Shown piece after piece: positions 28,747 through 37,467 of a DNA stretch of 64,000 nt. Positions within the stretch are counted from its first letter, which is position 1; each line of letters starts with the position of its first letter. The DNA is taken from positions 1-64,000 of the forward strand of contig CAWDIV010000012.1 of assembly GCA_963802355.1 (NCBI GenBank), in the 5' to 3' direction. The stretch comes from SG8-41 sp963802355. GTDB taxonomy: Bacteria > Pseudomonadota > Gammaproteobacteria > Burkholderiales > SG8-41. The notes beneath the pieces are model-generated. The model was not told where the DNA came from. It did not search any database and worked only from the letters and a program-made list of their open reading frames with translations. Made by a program: the position numbers and the translations under genes.

Positions 28747-29167
28747 TCTGGACTCCTTTCGGGGTTTGGTGGATCGCTCTCTTCCTGCCTGGCTTCGAAG
28801 CCAGGCGTTCTACCTGCTCCTTTACTCTGAACTTCACGATCCTGGCGATCAGGACGTAAGGAACGGGTTCGTCGAGGGGAAACTGCAGATTGCCTTTCAC
28901 TCCTCGATAACGCGATAGGTCTTTCCTGAGTTTCTCATCTCCCTTCACTGGCGGATAAACGCCGATGTGCTTCTTGAAAGCGGCAAAATAGATCAGAGCG
29001 CCGCCGCCGAGGGTAAACGCCGGGATTCGATAGCTGATCTTTTCCTGCGCTTCCGGCGCCGCCTTTCTGATCGTCAACCGTATCCTCCCCAGAATCGATT
29101 GAATCTCGGGTGGGAACGCCGCGATGTACTCATCGATGCTGCCTGGTTTCGACGATCCACCAGTCAT
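28715..29167 (-). CDS. DUF1801 (YdhG-like) family protein
   Basis: 150 residues. SIDEYIAAFPPEIQSILGRI, EKISYRIPAFTLGGGALIYF, AAFKKHIGVYPP and VKGNLQFPLDEPVP are the family landmarks. The fold resembles frataxin-like iron chaperones, but the role is uncertain. The C-terminus overlaps the DUF899 start, a pairing that suggests a shared transcript. A second, more distant DUF1801 protein is at 50832. Confidence 0.82.
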   Translation of the reverse strand: MTGGSSKPGSIDEYIAAFPPEIQSILGRIRLTIRKAAPEAQEKISYRIPAFTLGGGALIYFAAFKKHIGVYPPVKGDEKLRKDLSRYRGVKGNLQFPLDEPVPYVLIARIVKFRVKEQVERLASKPGRKRAIHQTPKGVQNEPSKHRVAK

Positions 29168-29362
29168 GTAGCCGTCTCCTTCGAGCTGAAAAGGTCACCG
29201 ATCGAACCGGCTTGTCCACTACTGCATAGTCGATCGGGATTGCGCCGGATCGACATGGCCAATGAGATTGGCTCGAAGCGCTGCTAGGTGATTGAAATTG
29301 CGAGCTGTTCACAGGTCAGTGCCGCCGAGCCCGCGGGCTCCCGCGGCGGCGTTCGCGCACGC

Positions 29363-29749
29363 CTATTTCTTCGTCTTGTAGGTCCTGCAGTGCTTGAGCG
29401 CGCCGGACTTGTCATAGACCTTCCACTCACCAACCTTCTTGCCGTCTGCGTACGTGCCCACGTCCCAGAGCTGGCCGTTGGCGTAGTAGCGCTTCCATGG
29501 GCCAATCTGCGTGCCCTTGGCAAAAGCACCCCGTTGCAAGGGTTCCCCGTTTTCCCGCCACCATTCCCAGTACCCGTCCAACTCGCCGTTCAAGTAGCTG
29601 CCCACAGCCTTAAGGCTGCCATTCCGGTAGTAGAAGCTCCATTTGCCGTGTCGCTTTCCATTTCTGATCACGCCCTCGGCCGAGAGCCCGCCCCCGGCAA
29701 AGAGGCCCTTGTGCGGTCCGTCATGAGGTCTCATGCTCGAAGGTTTCAT
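29363..29749 (-). CDS. MORN-repeat (YwqK-like) protein
   Basis: 128 residues built from about five copies of a G-W-x-Y/W-Y-x-NG motif (HGKWSFYYRNGSLKAVGSY, LDGYWEWWRENGEPLQRGAF, IGPWKRYYANGQLWDVGTY, VGEWKVYDKSGALKHCRTY). Such MORN_2 proteins form short beta-hairpin stacks and are sometimes called toxin-antitoxin antitoxins (YwqK), but no partner toxin is adjacent. No signal peptide is evident. Confidence 0.8.
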   Translation of the reverse strand: MKPSSMRPHDGPHKGLFAGGGLSAEGVIRNGKRHGKWSFYYRNGSLKAVGSYLNGELDGYWEWWRENGEPLQRGAFAKGTQIGPWKRYYANGQLWDVGTYADGKKVGEWKVYDKSGALKHCRTYKTKK

Positions 29750-29828
29750 GGTTTCTCAGTCGCGATCCTCGGCCAGTAGAGTCGGATCGAATCGCAAGAT
29801 CGACAATGTTGGTCCGCCTGCGTTGATA

Positions 29829-29984
29829 GGTCCAATTAATTGTTATCATGAATTACATAAGGAAATATTCTGGTCTTATCTTGCGGCTTCGGACGGCTTT
29901 CGGAGTTATCGGCAAACGATTTCGGAATCTCCGGCATGCTTTCCTCGAAATCGGAGCATCAGCACTCACGTATTAATTGGACCA
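29829..29984. repeat. A+T-rich gap bounded by a 12-bp inverted repeat
   Basis: GGTCCAATTAAT at 29829-29840 recurs inverted as ATTAATTGGACC at 29973-29984. The second arm continues AATTC, giving AATTGGACCAATT, a near-palindrome like many GntR-type operators. The 130 bp between are much richer in A+T than the neighbours and hold no gene. Could be a small inserted element or a pair of regulator sites. Confidence 0.4.
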
Positions 29985-30022
29985 ATTCATAACGGGTGTT
30001 CAGGATTTCCCGGGTTAACGCG

Positions 30023-30145
30023 TTACAGCTTGGCAGGATGCGCGCAGGCGAACATGAGTCTCAGGCGCTCGTCAGGGATCCCGGCCTCGCCGCCCGCGTC
30101 GTCATCAAGTTCGTTAGCCAGCAGTGCGAGCGTCGGCCCTTCGCC
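30023..30145 (-). pseudogene. ECF sigma factor (SigJ/YlaC-like) internal fragment
   Basis: The reverse strand reads LALLANELDDDAGGEAGIPDERLRLMFACAHPAKL, given here only by its landmarks IPDERLRLMFACAHPA. That segment is the signature of large DUF6596-containing ECF sigma factors. The rest is absent. It abuts a phosphatase fragment on the opposite strand, so two unrelated gene pieces have been joined. Confidence 0.55.
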
Positions 30146-30155
30146 TACGGACCGA

Positions 30156-30427
30156 CCCGCAGCGAGATGACGGGCCCGACCTTCGTCGAGAACACCCTGA
30201 TCGTCTCGGTGCAGCACCCGGGCGAGGACTGCGATTGGCAGCTCGCGCCCTTCACTCTCAACCGCAACCTCGAGATCCTTGACCTGAACGGCGCGGTCTT
30301 CACGCAGAACCGCACGGTCACCTGCAGCAGCAACTGGCCGAGCAACATCGAGGGCATGGTTTCCGGCCCGCCGCGACCGTGCGTAGTCGCCATCCAGCGC
30401 AAGGACTCGCGCAACCGGTTCATCTAG
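30156..30427 (+). pseudogene. PhoX/DUF839 family phosphatase, C-terminal fragment
   Basis: Reads MTGPTFVENTLIVSVQHPGED ... SSNWPSN ... PRPCVVAIQRKD, the closing part of PhoX-type Ca2+-dependent phosphatases (GPTF...LFV-VQHPGE...STWP...PRPSVVAI). The full protein is about 600-700 residues; only the last ~90 are here. It is followed at once by a strong terminator, which probably belonged to the original gene. Confidence 0.65.
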
Positions 30428-30468
30428 CAGGCTTCTCCCTCGCGCGTTTTACCGAGACGCGCGTGTTT

Positions 30469-30508
30469 CAGGCCGCTGGTGTTTCCCCCGCCAGCGGCCT
30501 GTTTTTCT
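30469..30508 (+). terminator. rho-independent terminator
   Basis: Arms CAGGCCGCTGG and CCAGCGGCCTG form a perfect 11-bp stem with an 11-nt loop, followed by TTTTTCT. It sits 42 bp behind the PhoX fragment. Confidence 0.85.
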
Positions 30509-30512
30509 TGAG

Positions 30513-30547
30513 GGTGTCAGGAACCCTACCTTAAGGTTCCTGACACC
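30513..30547. repeat. perfect 13-bp inverted repeat (REP-like)
   Basis: GGTGTCAGGAACC at 30513-30525 and GGTTCCTGACACC at 30535-30547 with a 9-nt centre containing CCTTAA. The hairpin follows the terminator directly and precedes the convergent anti-sigma gene. Similar GTGTCAGGAACC motifs are known as dispersed intergenic repeats in betaproteobacteria. No poly-T follows on either side. Confidence 0.6.
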
Positions 30548-30572
30548 TTCGGGTTATTTGCGGAATGGCACG

Positions 30573-31334
30573 CTACCGGGGCGGCGCCCGGACGAGCCGC
30601 GCGAAGCGCTCGAGGTCGCGCGCATCGACGTCCGACACGGCGGCGAAGCGCAGTCCTTTCTCCGACCAGCTGGCGACGTTGAATCCGCGGGCCGCGGCAA
30701 GCGCGACGGGCACTTCATCACCCGATTGCGCGCGCCAGGCGAAGAGATTGATGGCGTGGTTGCGCACGCGGTACACGACGGCCGCCGCCTGGCGGTCGGC
30801 AACGTGATCGAGCCGCGCGCCGAGCAGCACGTATCCGTGTTCGGACAGATCGAGGACTACGGGAGCGAAATCCACCTTGCCCTGGAACCACGGCTTGATC
30901 ACGTGGCGATCGGCGGACACCACTTCGGTCAGTCGACGCCCCGCCCCGAGCGAAGCCACGTGGCTTGCCACAACCTGCTCCGGCAGTGCGTTGTCGGGCG
31001 CCGGGCGCCCGACCCAGTAGCCGGCAAGGGCGCCGACACATCCCACGAGGAAGGCTAGCGCGCCGGCGTGCAGCCAGGTTGGGCGTCGGCGGGGCGACGC
31101 CTCCGCTCCAGCGCTCGCGGCGAGCGAGCGGCGCACTGAACGCACCAACTCCACGGGCGCGCGGAAATAGGGCAGCTCCGCTCGAGTGCGCGCGCGGAGT
31201 GCCTCACGCTCGCCCTTCAACGCCGCACAGGCGACGCACGATTCGAGATGATGCTCGATCTCGCCGCCCGTAGCGCGGTCAAGCTCCCCGTCGAGCCAGC
31301 CATCCAGGACCTGGCGCAGTCGTGTGCAATTCAT
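30573..31334 (-). CDS. anti-sigma factor with zinc-finger (zf-HC2)
   Basis: 253 residues. The N-terminal ZAS domain has the HxxxCxxC motif in EIEHHLESCVACAAL. One membrane helix (AGALAFLVGCVGALAGYWVG) follows, and a periplasmic domain of ~140 residues (VKPWF-like text VIKPWFQGKVDFAP, YVLLGARLDHVADRQAA) typical of anti-sigma factors paired with small ECF sigmas. It holds the sigma factor at the inner membrane until a periplasmic signal releases it. Its ATG overlaps the sigma stop (ATGA). Confidence 0.9.
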   Translation of the reverse strand: MNCTRLRQVLDGWLDGELDRATGGEIEHHLESCVACAALKGEREALRARTRAELPYFRAPVELVRSVRRSLAASAGAEASPRRRPTWLHAGALAFLVGCVGALAGYWVGRPAPDNALPEQVVASHVASLGAGRRLTEVVSADRHVIKPWFQGKVDFAPVVLDLSEHGYVLLGARLDHVADRQAAAVVYRVRNHAINLFAWRAQSGDEVPVALAAARGFNVASWSEKGLRFAAVSDVDARDLERFARLVRAPPR

Positions 31335-31879
31335 GATCTCATCCTCTTGCGCGCTTCCACCAAGCGCTGCTGCAACAGGTCGCGGGCGCGCGCGAGCCGT
31401 GACATCACAGTGCCGAGCGGCACGCCCACGATCGCGCTGATGTCCTTGTACGGCAGCTCCTCGAGTTCGCGCAGCACCAACACCTCGCGGTAGTCGTGGG
31501 GCAGTGCCTCGATGCACGCGCGCAACCAGCGGGCTTCGGACGCGCGCGCAACCGCCATATCGGGAGGCTCTCCCGTTGCGGCTTGAGCGCCATGCGTCGC
31601 CTCATCGAACGCTTCCTCGAGCGACCGGCGGCCGCGATCCTTGATCCAGTCGAATGCGGCGTTGCGCACGACCGCCATGAACCAGGCTTTCGGACTAGAG
31701 CCCTGCTGGCCGTCGAAGAACCGCAACGCCCGCAAACAGGCGTTCTGCACCACATCCTCGGCGCCGGCCTCGTCTCGCGTGAGCCAGCGCGCGAGGTTGT
31801 ATGCGGCGTCCAGGTGCGGGAGTATCGCCGCCTCGAATCGGGCCAGTCTCGCTTTATCGCCCAACCGCCATCCCTCCAT
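31331..31879 (-). CDS. ECF RNA polymerase sigma factor
   Basis: 182 residues with region 2 (AAYNLARWLTRDEAGAEDVV; FMAVVRNAAFDWIKD) and region 4 (IEALPHDYREVLVLRELEE; YKDISAIVGVPLGTVMSRLA). It directs transcription of a small regulon when freed from the anti-sigma factor encoded next. The gene is divergent, across 250 bp, from the metallophosphoesterase-cupredoxin pair, the likely target. The intergenic region should hold the ECF promoter(s), but I cannot fix -35/-10 boxes. Confidence 0.92.
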   Translation of the reverse strand: MEGWRLGDKARLARFEAAILPHLDAAYNLARWLTRDEAGAEDVVQNACLRALRFFDGQQGSSPKAWFMAVVRNAAFDWIKDRGRRSLEEAFDEATHGAQAATGEPPDMAVARASEARWLRACIEALPHDYREVLVLRELEELPYKDISAIVGVPLGTVMSRLARARDLLQQRLVEARKRMRS

Positions 31880-32128
31880 CGGCTATTTCGAATTGGATGA
31901 GCATCCGGACTCACTCGATCTTAGTGTGGGGTCGAGTGACGTAACGAAGTTATGCAAGGCTCAAGACAGTTATATGACTTGATCGCACCTCAGTTTATTC
32001 CCCGATCGTGCGCGCGGAAACCGTGGAATAACCGGGGCCCCGATGCAGTCTGGCAATAAAGGTCCAGGGGCGAAGTTTTGCGCGTTTGCCGCCGGCGGGC
32101 CGGTCAATTTGAATGAAAGGGGTCCGAC

Positions 32129-33028
32129 ATGAAGGGCAATGGTTACAGCAGGCGGGATTTCATGAAGGTCGCGGGGCTTGGCGGGCTCGTGTTTGCATCG
32201 GGTCTGCCGGGTTGTGCGGGCTACGGCCAGGCGGGCACCGATCAGCGGGACTTCTTCTTCGTGCAGCTCTCGGACGTCCACTGGGGCTACAGCAACGCGA
32301 AGGTCAATCCCGAAGCCAAGAGCACGCTGCGCAAGGCGGTGGCAGCGGTGAATAGCCTTGAAGAAAAGCCCGACTTCGTCGTGTTCACCGGCGACCTCAC
32401 CCAGACGACCGACGACCCGAAAGTTCGCAGGCAACGCCTCACCGAGTTTCGCGAGCAAGCCGCGGAACTCAAGGTTCCGAAGGTGTACTTCTTCGCCGGC
32501 GAACATGACGCGGCGCTCGACCGCGGCGCAGCCTATCAGGAAGTCATCGGCGGACCCCTTTACTATGTGTTCGATCACAAGGGCATACATTTCATCGTGC
32601 TCGACAACACCTCCGATCCCGCGCCCATCCTCGGCGCGAAGCAGATCGATTGGTTGAAAGCCGATCTCGCCCAGCAAAAAACGGACGCCCCGATTGTCGT
32701 GCTCACGCACCGGCCGTTATTTCCGCTGCTGCCGCAATGGGATTGGGCGACGCGGGATGGGATGGCCGCGGTGGATGCGCTACTCCCGTACCGCAACGTG
32801 ACAGTGTTCTACGGACACATCCACCACGAGCACCATCACCGCACTGGGCACATCGAGCACCACGCGGCGAAGGCAGTCATGTTTCCGCTTTCACCGGCGG
32901 GCACGGCGCCCGCCAAGACGCAGCTTCCCTGGGATCCGGCCGAGCCCTACAAGGGACTCGGGTTCCGCAGCGTAAAAGCGAGTGCACAAGGGACCGCGCC
33001 GAAGCTGCGCGAACTGCCTGTCGGATAG
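32129..33028 (+). CDS. Tat-exported metallophosphoesterase
   Basis: 299 residues. A twin-arginine signal (SRRDFMKVAGLGGLVFASG) ends in a possible lipobox (LPGC). The calcineurin-like motifs are all present: QLSDVHWG, FTGDLTQT, FAGEHDA (GEHD in place of the usual GNHD), LTHRPLF and YGHIHHEHHH. It should be a periplasmic dinuclear-metal phosphoesterase. The ribosome site AAAGGGG lies upstream. The cupredoxin gene follows 46 bp later. Confidence 0.9.
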   Translation: MKGNGYSRRDFMKVAGLGGLVFASGLPGCAGYGQAGTDQRDFFFVQLSDVHWGYSNAKVNPEAKSTLRKAVAAVNSLEEKPDFVVFTGDLTQTTDDPKVRRQRLTEFREQAAELKVPKVYFFAGEHDAALDRGAAYQEVIGGPLYYVFDHKGIHFIVLDNTSDPAPILGAKQIDWLKADLAQQKTDAPIVVLTHRPLFPLLPQWDWATRDGMAAVDALLPYRNVTVFYGHIHHEHHHRTGHIEHHAAKAVMFPLSPAGTAPAKTQLPWDPAEPYKGLGFRSVKASAQGTAPKLRELPVG

Positions 33029-33074
33029 AGGAGCGGGGGAACGGGCCCGTTCCCCTCGCACCCCTGGCCGCACG

Positions 33075-33455
33075 ATGAAACTTCTTCGCGCGAAAGGGGT
33101 GTTGATCGCTTGGTTGGTGCTTGTCGCAGCGGTGTGCGGCCCCGCGGGTTACTACGCAGCGGCGGCGGCGGAAAGTCCGCAGCGTATCGCACTTACCGCG
33201 ACCAAGTTCCACTTTAGCGCGACGGAAATTCGGGTGAAGAAGGGCCGGCCGGTGACGCTCGTCCTCACGACGCCCGACTTCGTGCATGGATTCGCAATCC
33301 CTGATTTGAACGTACGCGTGGATCTCATTCCGGGAAAGACGGTCGAGGTTAGATTTACGCCTGACCGCACGGGCCGCTTCGTCTTTCTCTGCGACAATTT
33401 TTGCGGGGAAGGCCATGAGAAGATGACCGGTTTCCTCACCGTGACGGAGGAATAA
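33075..33455 (+). CDS. cupredoxin with CuA-type copper site
   Basis: 126 residues. A signal anchor (GVLIAWLVLVAAVCGPAGYYA) precedes a cupredoxin fold: KFHFSATEIRVKKGRPVTL, the first His in DFVHGFAIP, and the ligand loop LCDNFCGEGHEKM, which has the CxxxCxxxHxxM order of the binuclear CuA site of cytochrome oxidase subunit II. It is much shorter than COX2 and lacks its helical hairpin. It may carry electrons or sense and bind copper in the periplasm. Paired with the phosphoesterase. Confidence 0.85.
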   Translation: MKLLRAKGVLIAWLVLVAAVCGPAGYYAAAAAESPQRIALTATKFHFSATEIRVKKGRPVTLVLTTPDFVHGFAIPDLNVRVDLIPGKTVEVRFTPDRTGRFVFLCDNFCGEGHEKMTGFLTVTEE

Positions 33456-33812
33456 AGTAGAGGTTACATCGTGGAAGCGGATGGATGGTCACGCTCCACA
33501 CGCTATTGTGGTAGATCAGGTTCTGTCACTTAGCTTTCATCTTCTATTTCTCGACCTACTCGCCGGGACGCCCTCGATCCAGTTTCTTGGCCTTCGACCC
33601 GAGCTCCGGCGCGATACAACCAGTAATTGTCAATGACCCGCGACCAACTCTTATTAGGCTCACGTAGAGGATGGTAAAATTGTAATTTTTCAGCCCTACA
33701 CTTCCATAAGCAATCTCGTCAAACTCGGTTGCCCGGAAAAGGAAGGAACGACGATGGGCGCAGCCGGGAGCGAGGAACGTATTTTCCGGAATATTCTGAG
33801 AGGAGCATCGAA
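33456..33812. other. intergenic region without a recognised gene
   Basis: About 350 bp. The first part has mixed composition and no frame with family resemblance. The only supportable site is the ribosome site AGGAG at 33801 for the glycerophosphodiesterase. Confidence 0.4.
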
Positions 33813-34970
33813 ATGCTGAATAAACTGGTTTACGCCTTCATGGCAGGCGCGCTTGCACTGGCTGCCACGCACGCGGCCGCCGACAAGGATGATGACGACC
33901 GGCAGCGGCACCGCGCCGATGTGCGAAAGCCAATCGTGATCGGCCATCGCGGCGCGAGCGGTTACCTGCCGGAGCACACGCTCGCTGCCTACTACATCGC
34001 CATCCAGCAGGGCGCCGATTGCGTCGAGCCGGATCTCGTCATGACCAAAGACGGCGTCCTGGTCGCGCGGCACGAGAATGAGATCGGCGGCACCACCAAT
34101 GTGGCCGACCGGCCGGAGTTCACGAGCCGACGGACGACCAAGACAATCGACGGCGTGGCAATTACCGGCTGGTTCACGGAGGATTTCACACTGGCCGAAC
34201 TGAAAACACTGCGCGCGAAGGAGCGCATTCCCGCCGTGCGCCCGGGCAACACGCGCTTCGACGGCATGTTCGAGGTGCCGATGCTCGAAGAAGTGCTTCA
34301 ACTCGTGCAAGCCGTGAACGCGAATCGCCGCCGCGGCGACGATGACGGCGGAAAGCACGGACACGTCAAAGAAATCTGCGTCTATCCCGAGACGAAGCAC
34401 CCGACCTATTTCCAGACGATAGGGCTTGCGATGGAGGCGCCCTTGGTCAGGCTGCTGAACCGCTACGGCTACAGCGGTCCGAATGCCTCGGTCTTCATCC
34501 AGTCATTCGAAGTCGCCAATCTGAAGCAGCTCGCGAAGATGACGAAGGTTCCGCTGGTGCAGCTCATTAACGAAGGCGGTCGTCCGTTCGACTTTACGGT
34601 AGCGGGAGACGCGCGCACCTATGCCGACCTCGCCACTGCGGCGGGGCTAAAGGAAATCGCGCGCTACGCCAGGGGCGTCGGCGTCAACAAAAATCTCATG
34701 ATTCCCCGCGTGGCCGGAGATTTCCTCGGCAAGCCGACCTCACTGGTGGCCGACGCGCATGCCGCGGGCCTGATCGTGCATGGCTGGACCTTCCGCGCCG
34801 AGAATACGTTCCTGCCGGCGGACTTCCGCTCGAGCTCCGATCCCATAGCGTTCGGCGATCTCGCTGGCGAGGTGAAGCGTTTCCTCGAGCTCGGGATGGA
34901 CGGCTTCTTCACCGATCAGTCCAACATCGGGGTACGCGCGCGGGACGAGTTCATCGGCGTCGCGCCCTGA
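33813..34970 (+). CDS. secreted glycerophosphodiester phosphodiesterase (GlpQ-like)
   Basis: 385 residues from ATG 33813 (ribosome site AGGAG). After a signal peptide and an Asp/Arg-rich spacer (DKDDDDRQRHR), the catalytic motif IGHRGASGYLPEHTLAAY begins. Metal ligands follow in DCVEPDLVMTKDG and ARHENEI. EICVYPETKHP and the final strand MDGFFTDQSNIG are conserved GlpQ landmarks. It hydrolyses glycerophosphodiesters to glycerol-3-phosphate in the periplasm. A second charged insert (RRRGDDDGGKHGH) lies mid-protein. Confidence 0.92.
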   Translation: MLNKLVYAFMAGALALAATHAAADKDDDDRQRHRADVRKPIVIGHRGASGYLPEHTLAAYYIAIQQGADCVEPDLVMTKDGVLVARHENEIGGTTNVADRPEFTSRRTTKTIDGVAITGWFTEDFTLAELKTLRAKERIPAVRPGNTRFDGMFEVPMLEEVLQLVQAVNANRRRGDDDGGKHGHVKEICVYPETKHPTYFQTIGLAMEAPLVRLLNRYGYSGPNASVFIQSFEVANLKQLAKMTKVPLVQLINEGGRPFDFTVAGDARTYADLATAAGLKEIARYARGVGVNKNLMIPRVAGDFLGKPTSLVADAHAAGLIVHGWTFRAENTFLPADFRSSSDPIAFGDLAGEVKRFLELGMDGFFTDQSNIGVRARDEFIGVAP

Positions 34971-35178
34971 GCGCTGATGAAAATCTCGGGGTAAATCGAG
35001 GTGCTACGAGAGGCGGTTTGGTGGCCGCCCTGAATGAGAAACCATGTCACTGCCGCTGCTGGGCACAGGGCATCTTGCGTCATTTGCACGAAGATATCGT
35101 CCAAGCGGCGGCGACAGCCAGCGCTGTGTGCGCGCTGACTACGCGGCGACCTGCGCAGGGGGACTCGATGCAGATGCG

Positions 35179-35970
35179 TCATCCGAGCCCGGCTGCTCGC
35201 GCGATGAGAAACAACCCTGCCCCGACGACCACAGCCCCGGTGGCTCGCGCGACGCGCTCACCCGCCGGTGCGAGACGTTCGAGGGTAATGGCTGCCCCCA
35301 CGACAGCCATTGCGCGAAGGTCCATGACCCCGATGACCAGAAGGATTGTCACGAGGCCAACCGTGCAACGCGCGCAGTAGAGGCCGAGGCGCAGGCCGTG
35401 CCGCCAGGCTGTGCCGGCGTCGGCGGGCAGCGTACGGCCGTGCCCGGGTGCCTCCCGGCAGAAGGCAAGGTGACGCGCCTTCCACGCGGTGAGCTGGAGG
35501 GAGCCGGCGATCAGGACGACGACACCGACCGCGATCGGTACTGCGCGGGCCAGCGCCGGCTCGTGCATCGCGATCGTCGCCAGCGCCACGCCGAGCGGAA
35601 AAGCGACCATTCCAAACACCGTCCAGATGGAGAAGTAACCAAGGCCCACGAGCACGGTTAGCCGACCGAGGCGCGCTTCCCCAGCGCCGCTAACAGCTTT
35701 GCGATAGCGCCACAGCATGGGGACCAAGGACGGCAGCATCATTGCCATCATCATCACGACCCACATGCCAAGGAACGACGCCGCGGCGCCGGGCCACGTC
35801 TGTCCGGGCATCCGCATCCACGCCATCGACATCGTCCAGCCGCCGGGCATCGGCATCTCGCCCATCGCCAACATGGATGCGCACCAGACGATCGTCACCG
35901 CCGCGCTGGCGGCGAACAGCAGCGCAGAGACACCGAAGAACGCTTGCTGGGACGCTCGCTCGGAAGCCAT
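35179..35970 (-). CDS. DUF2182 integral membrane protein
   Basis: 263 residues with five or six membrane segments. The Met-rich stretch (WMRMPGQTWPGAAASFLGMW followed by MMMAMMLPSLVPML) and the Cys pair in GLYCARCTVGL are typical of DUF2182 proteins, which are predicted metal-binding membrane proteins, often near copper or mercury genes. No neighbour confirms a metal. Function unknown. Confidence 0.85.
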   Translation of the reverse strand: MASERASQQAFFGVSALLFAASAAVTIVWCASMLAMGEMPMPGGWTMSMAWMRMPGQTWPGAAASFLGMWVVMMMAMMLPSLVPMLWRYRKAVSGAGEARLGRLTVLVGLGYFSIWTVFGMVAFPLGVALATIAMHEPALARAVPIAVGVVVLIAGSLQLTAWKARHLAFCREAPGHGRTLPADAGTAWRHGLRLGLYCARCTVGLVTILLVIGVMDLRAMAVVGAAITLERLAPAGERVARATGAVVVGAGLFLIARAAGLG

Positions 35971-36012
35971 GACGATTTCGCTCAGCCGCGGTACTCCTCG
36001 CGGCGCGCCTCC

Positions 36013-36702
36013 CTAATTCTTATTCAAATAGTGTCTCTCCAAGAATTCAGACCTGAAATTTTGTGGCGGAGTGGGAATGTCTGGCCGACCCTCTGGCGTA
36101 AAGTCCATGAGATTCCAATACGGCCAAACCGTGTCGACATGATTCGCCGACAGTTCAGTTCCCCAGAAATGAAAGATCTTCTCGTCCTGCCTCCTAAATA
36201 CATGCATCACTGGCCACTGCATATCGTCAGAATCTCCCTGGCATTTGTAATCTGCTTGATAGGTGGACTCCGATCCGGAAACCAGCGCAATCTGCGACCA
36301 TCCACGTTGCTTGGCCCACGCATTGATTCGTTCGGCTGGCGCTTTGGCTATGGCGACGAACGCCGCGTCACGAGTGACCTGATACGAGCTTCGATCGAAC
36401 CCATCGACCAGCGACGTACAAGAAGGACAGGGATTGTCCCAGTTGGGACCAAACATGAATGAGTACAGCAACAGCGTGTTCTTGCCCGCAAATAGCTCGG
36501 GAAATTTCACCTTCTTTCCGACTTTTCCGTCGTTGGCCCACTGGAAGACATAATCCTCTTTCAATTGACCGCCGAGAGGGAGCTTGCGGCGTCTTTCTGC
36601 CACAGCTTTTACTTTGTCGACAAGCTCTTGTTCGTCTTTAAGCAATGCGTCGCGCGCATCGCGATACTCTCTGCTTTCGTTTGGATACCGTAGCTCACTC
36701 AT
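36013..36702 (-). CDS. DUF899 family protein (copy 2, divergent)
   Basis: 229 residues. ESREYRDARDALLKDEQELV, then YVFQWANDGKVGKKVKFPEL, LLLYSFMFGPNW, the CxxC in NPCPSCTSLVDGFD, VAIAKAPAERINAWAKQRGW and PYWNLMDFTPEGRP. It aligns with the other copies but is the most distant, with a KVKFPELFAGK loop in place of SLADLF. The next upstream gene on this strand is copy 3, 51 bp away. Confidence 0.85.
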   Translation of the reverse strand: MSELRYPNESREYRDARDALLKDEQELVDKVKAVAERRRKLPLGGQLKEDYVFQWANDGKVGKKVKFPELFAGKNTLLLYSFMFGPNWDNPCPSCTSLVDGFDRSSYQVTRDAAFVAIAKAPAERINAWAKQRGWSQIALVSGSESTYQADYKCQGDSDDMQWPVMHVFRRQDEKIFHFWGTELSANHVDTVWPYWNLMDFTPEGRPDIPTPPQNFRSEFLERHYLNKN

Positions 36703-36753
36703 GTTCGTCTCCTCGTTCGTGGGATGCTCGCTCGGAAGGCATGCCGACTTCGC

Positions 36754-37467
36754 TCAGGCCTTGTTGTACTCGTCGTGGCGGCGCCACCAGATTTCTTCGA
36801 GCTCGTCCTCGTTCCTGCCCCACGGGGCGAGGTCGAGGAAACGGTAAGTCCCCATCAAGGCCTCGGTGCCACGGGCGTAGGTGGAGTAGGTGTGGTGGAC
36901 AGCGCCGTTCTGGAGCGCGAAGGCGCTCATACCCTCCTTCTGCGGCTCGGCCTTGTCGACATGCCGGTAGTTGTAGTCGGCGCCGTTTCTCCGCTGCTCC
37001 TCGGTGAAGGCGGCACCGAAGTCATATTTGAAGTCGCTCCCGAGCGACGAAACCCACGGGAATCGCCAGCCCATTTGCCGCTTGTAGTTCTGGAGCTCCT
37101 GCAACGGGGCGATCGACTCACAAACGAGGGTAATGTCGCGGCCGTTCAAGTGGGGGATGACACCGTCGAAGTGATCGGCGATCAAGGAGCATCCGGTGCA
37201 TCCCCGGCGCTCGTCGGTGAGCCGGAATCCGTAGCCGAACATGAAGTGATAAACGAGGAGCTGCGACCGCCCTCGGAAGAGGTCCGCCAGCGAGGCGCTC
37301 CCCTCGTCGGTCTCAAATCGATACTCCTTGTCGATCCGAACCCATGGCAATTCCTGCCGCCGCCGCGCCAGCTTGTCGCTGCGCTGCATTAGTTCCTTCT
37401 CAGCCTTCAGTAGCTCAAGCCGGGCCGCAAGCCACTCTTCACGTGTTCCGGTCTTATGGTTAGTCAT
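36754..37467 (-). CDS. DUF899 family protein (copy 3)
   Basis: 237 residues. TREEWLAARLELLKAEKEL, QELPWVRIDKEYRFETDEG, ASLADLFRGRSQLLVYHFMF, CTGCSLIADHFDG (the CxxC), GWRFPWVSSLGSDFKYDFGA and HTYSTYARGTEALMGTYRFL. The ending WRRHDEYN is typical. The start codon overlaps the 3' end of a DUF899 stub (37460-37636), so this copy sits behind the remains of another. Confidence 0.88.
   Translation of the reverse strand: MTNHKTGTREEWLAARLELLKAEKELMQRSDKLARRRQELPWVRIDKEYRFETDEGSASLADLFRGRSQLLVYHFMFGYGFRLTDERRGCTGCSLIADHFDGVIPHLNGRDITLVCESIAPLQELQNYKRQMGWRFPWVSSLGSDFKYDFGAAFTEEQRRNGADYNYRHVDKAEPQKEGMSAFALQNGAVHHTYSTYARGTEALMGTYRFLDLAPWGRNEDELEEIWWRRHDEYNKA

Noticed and set aside
29363..29749. Toxin-antitoxin system based on the YwqK-like MORN protein
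   Set aside because: No adjacent small gene resembles a toxin; the name alone does not support a system.
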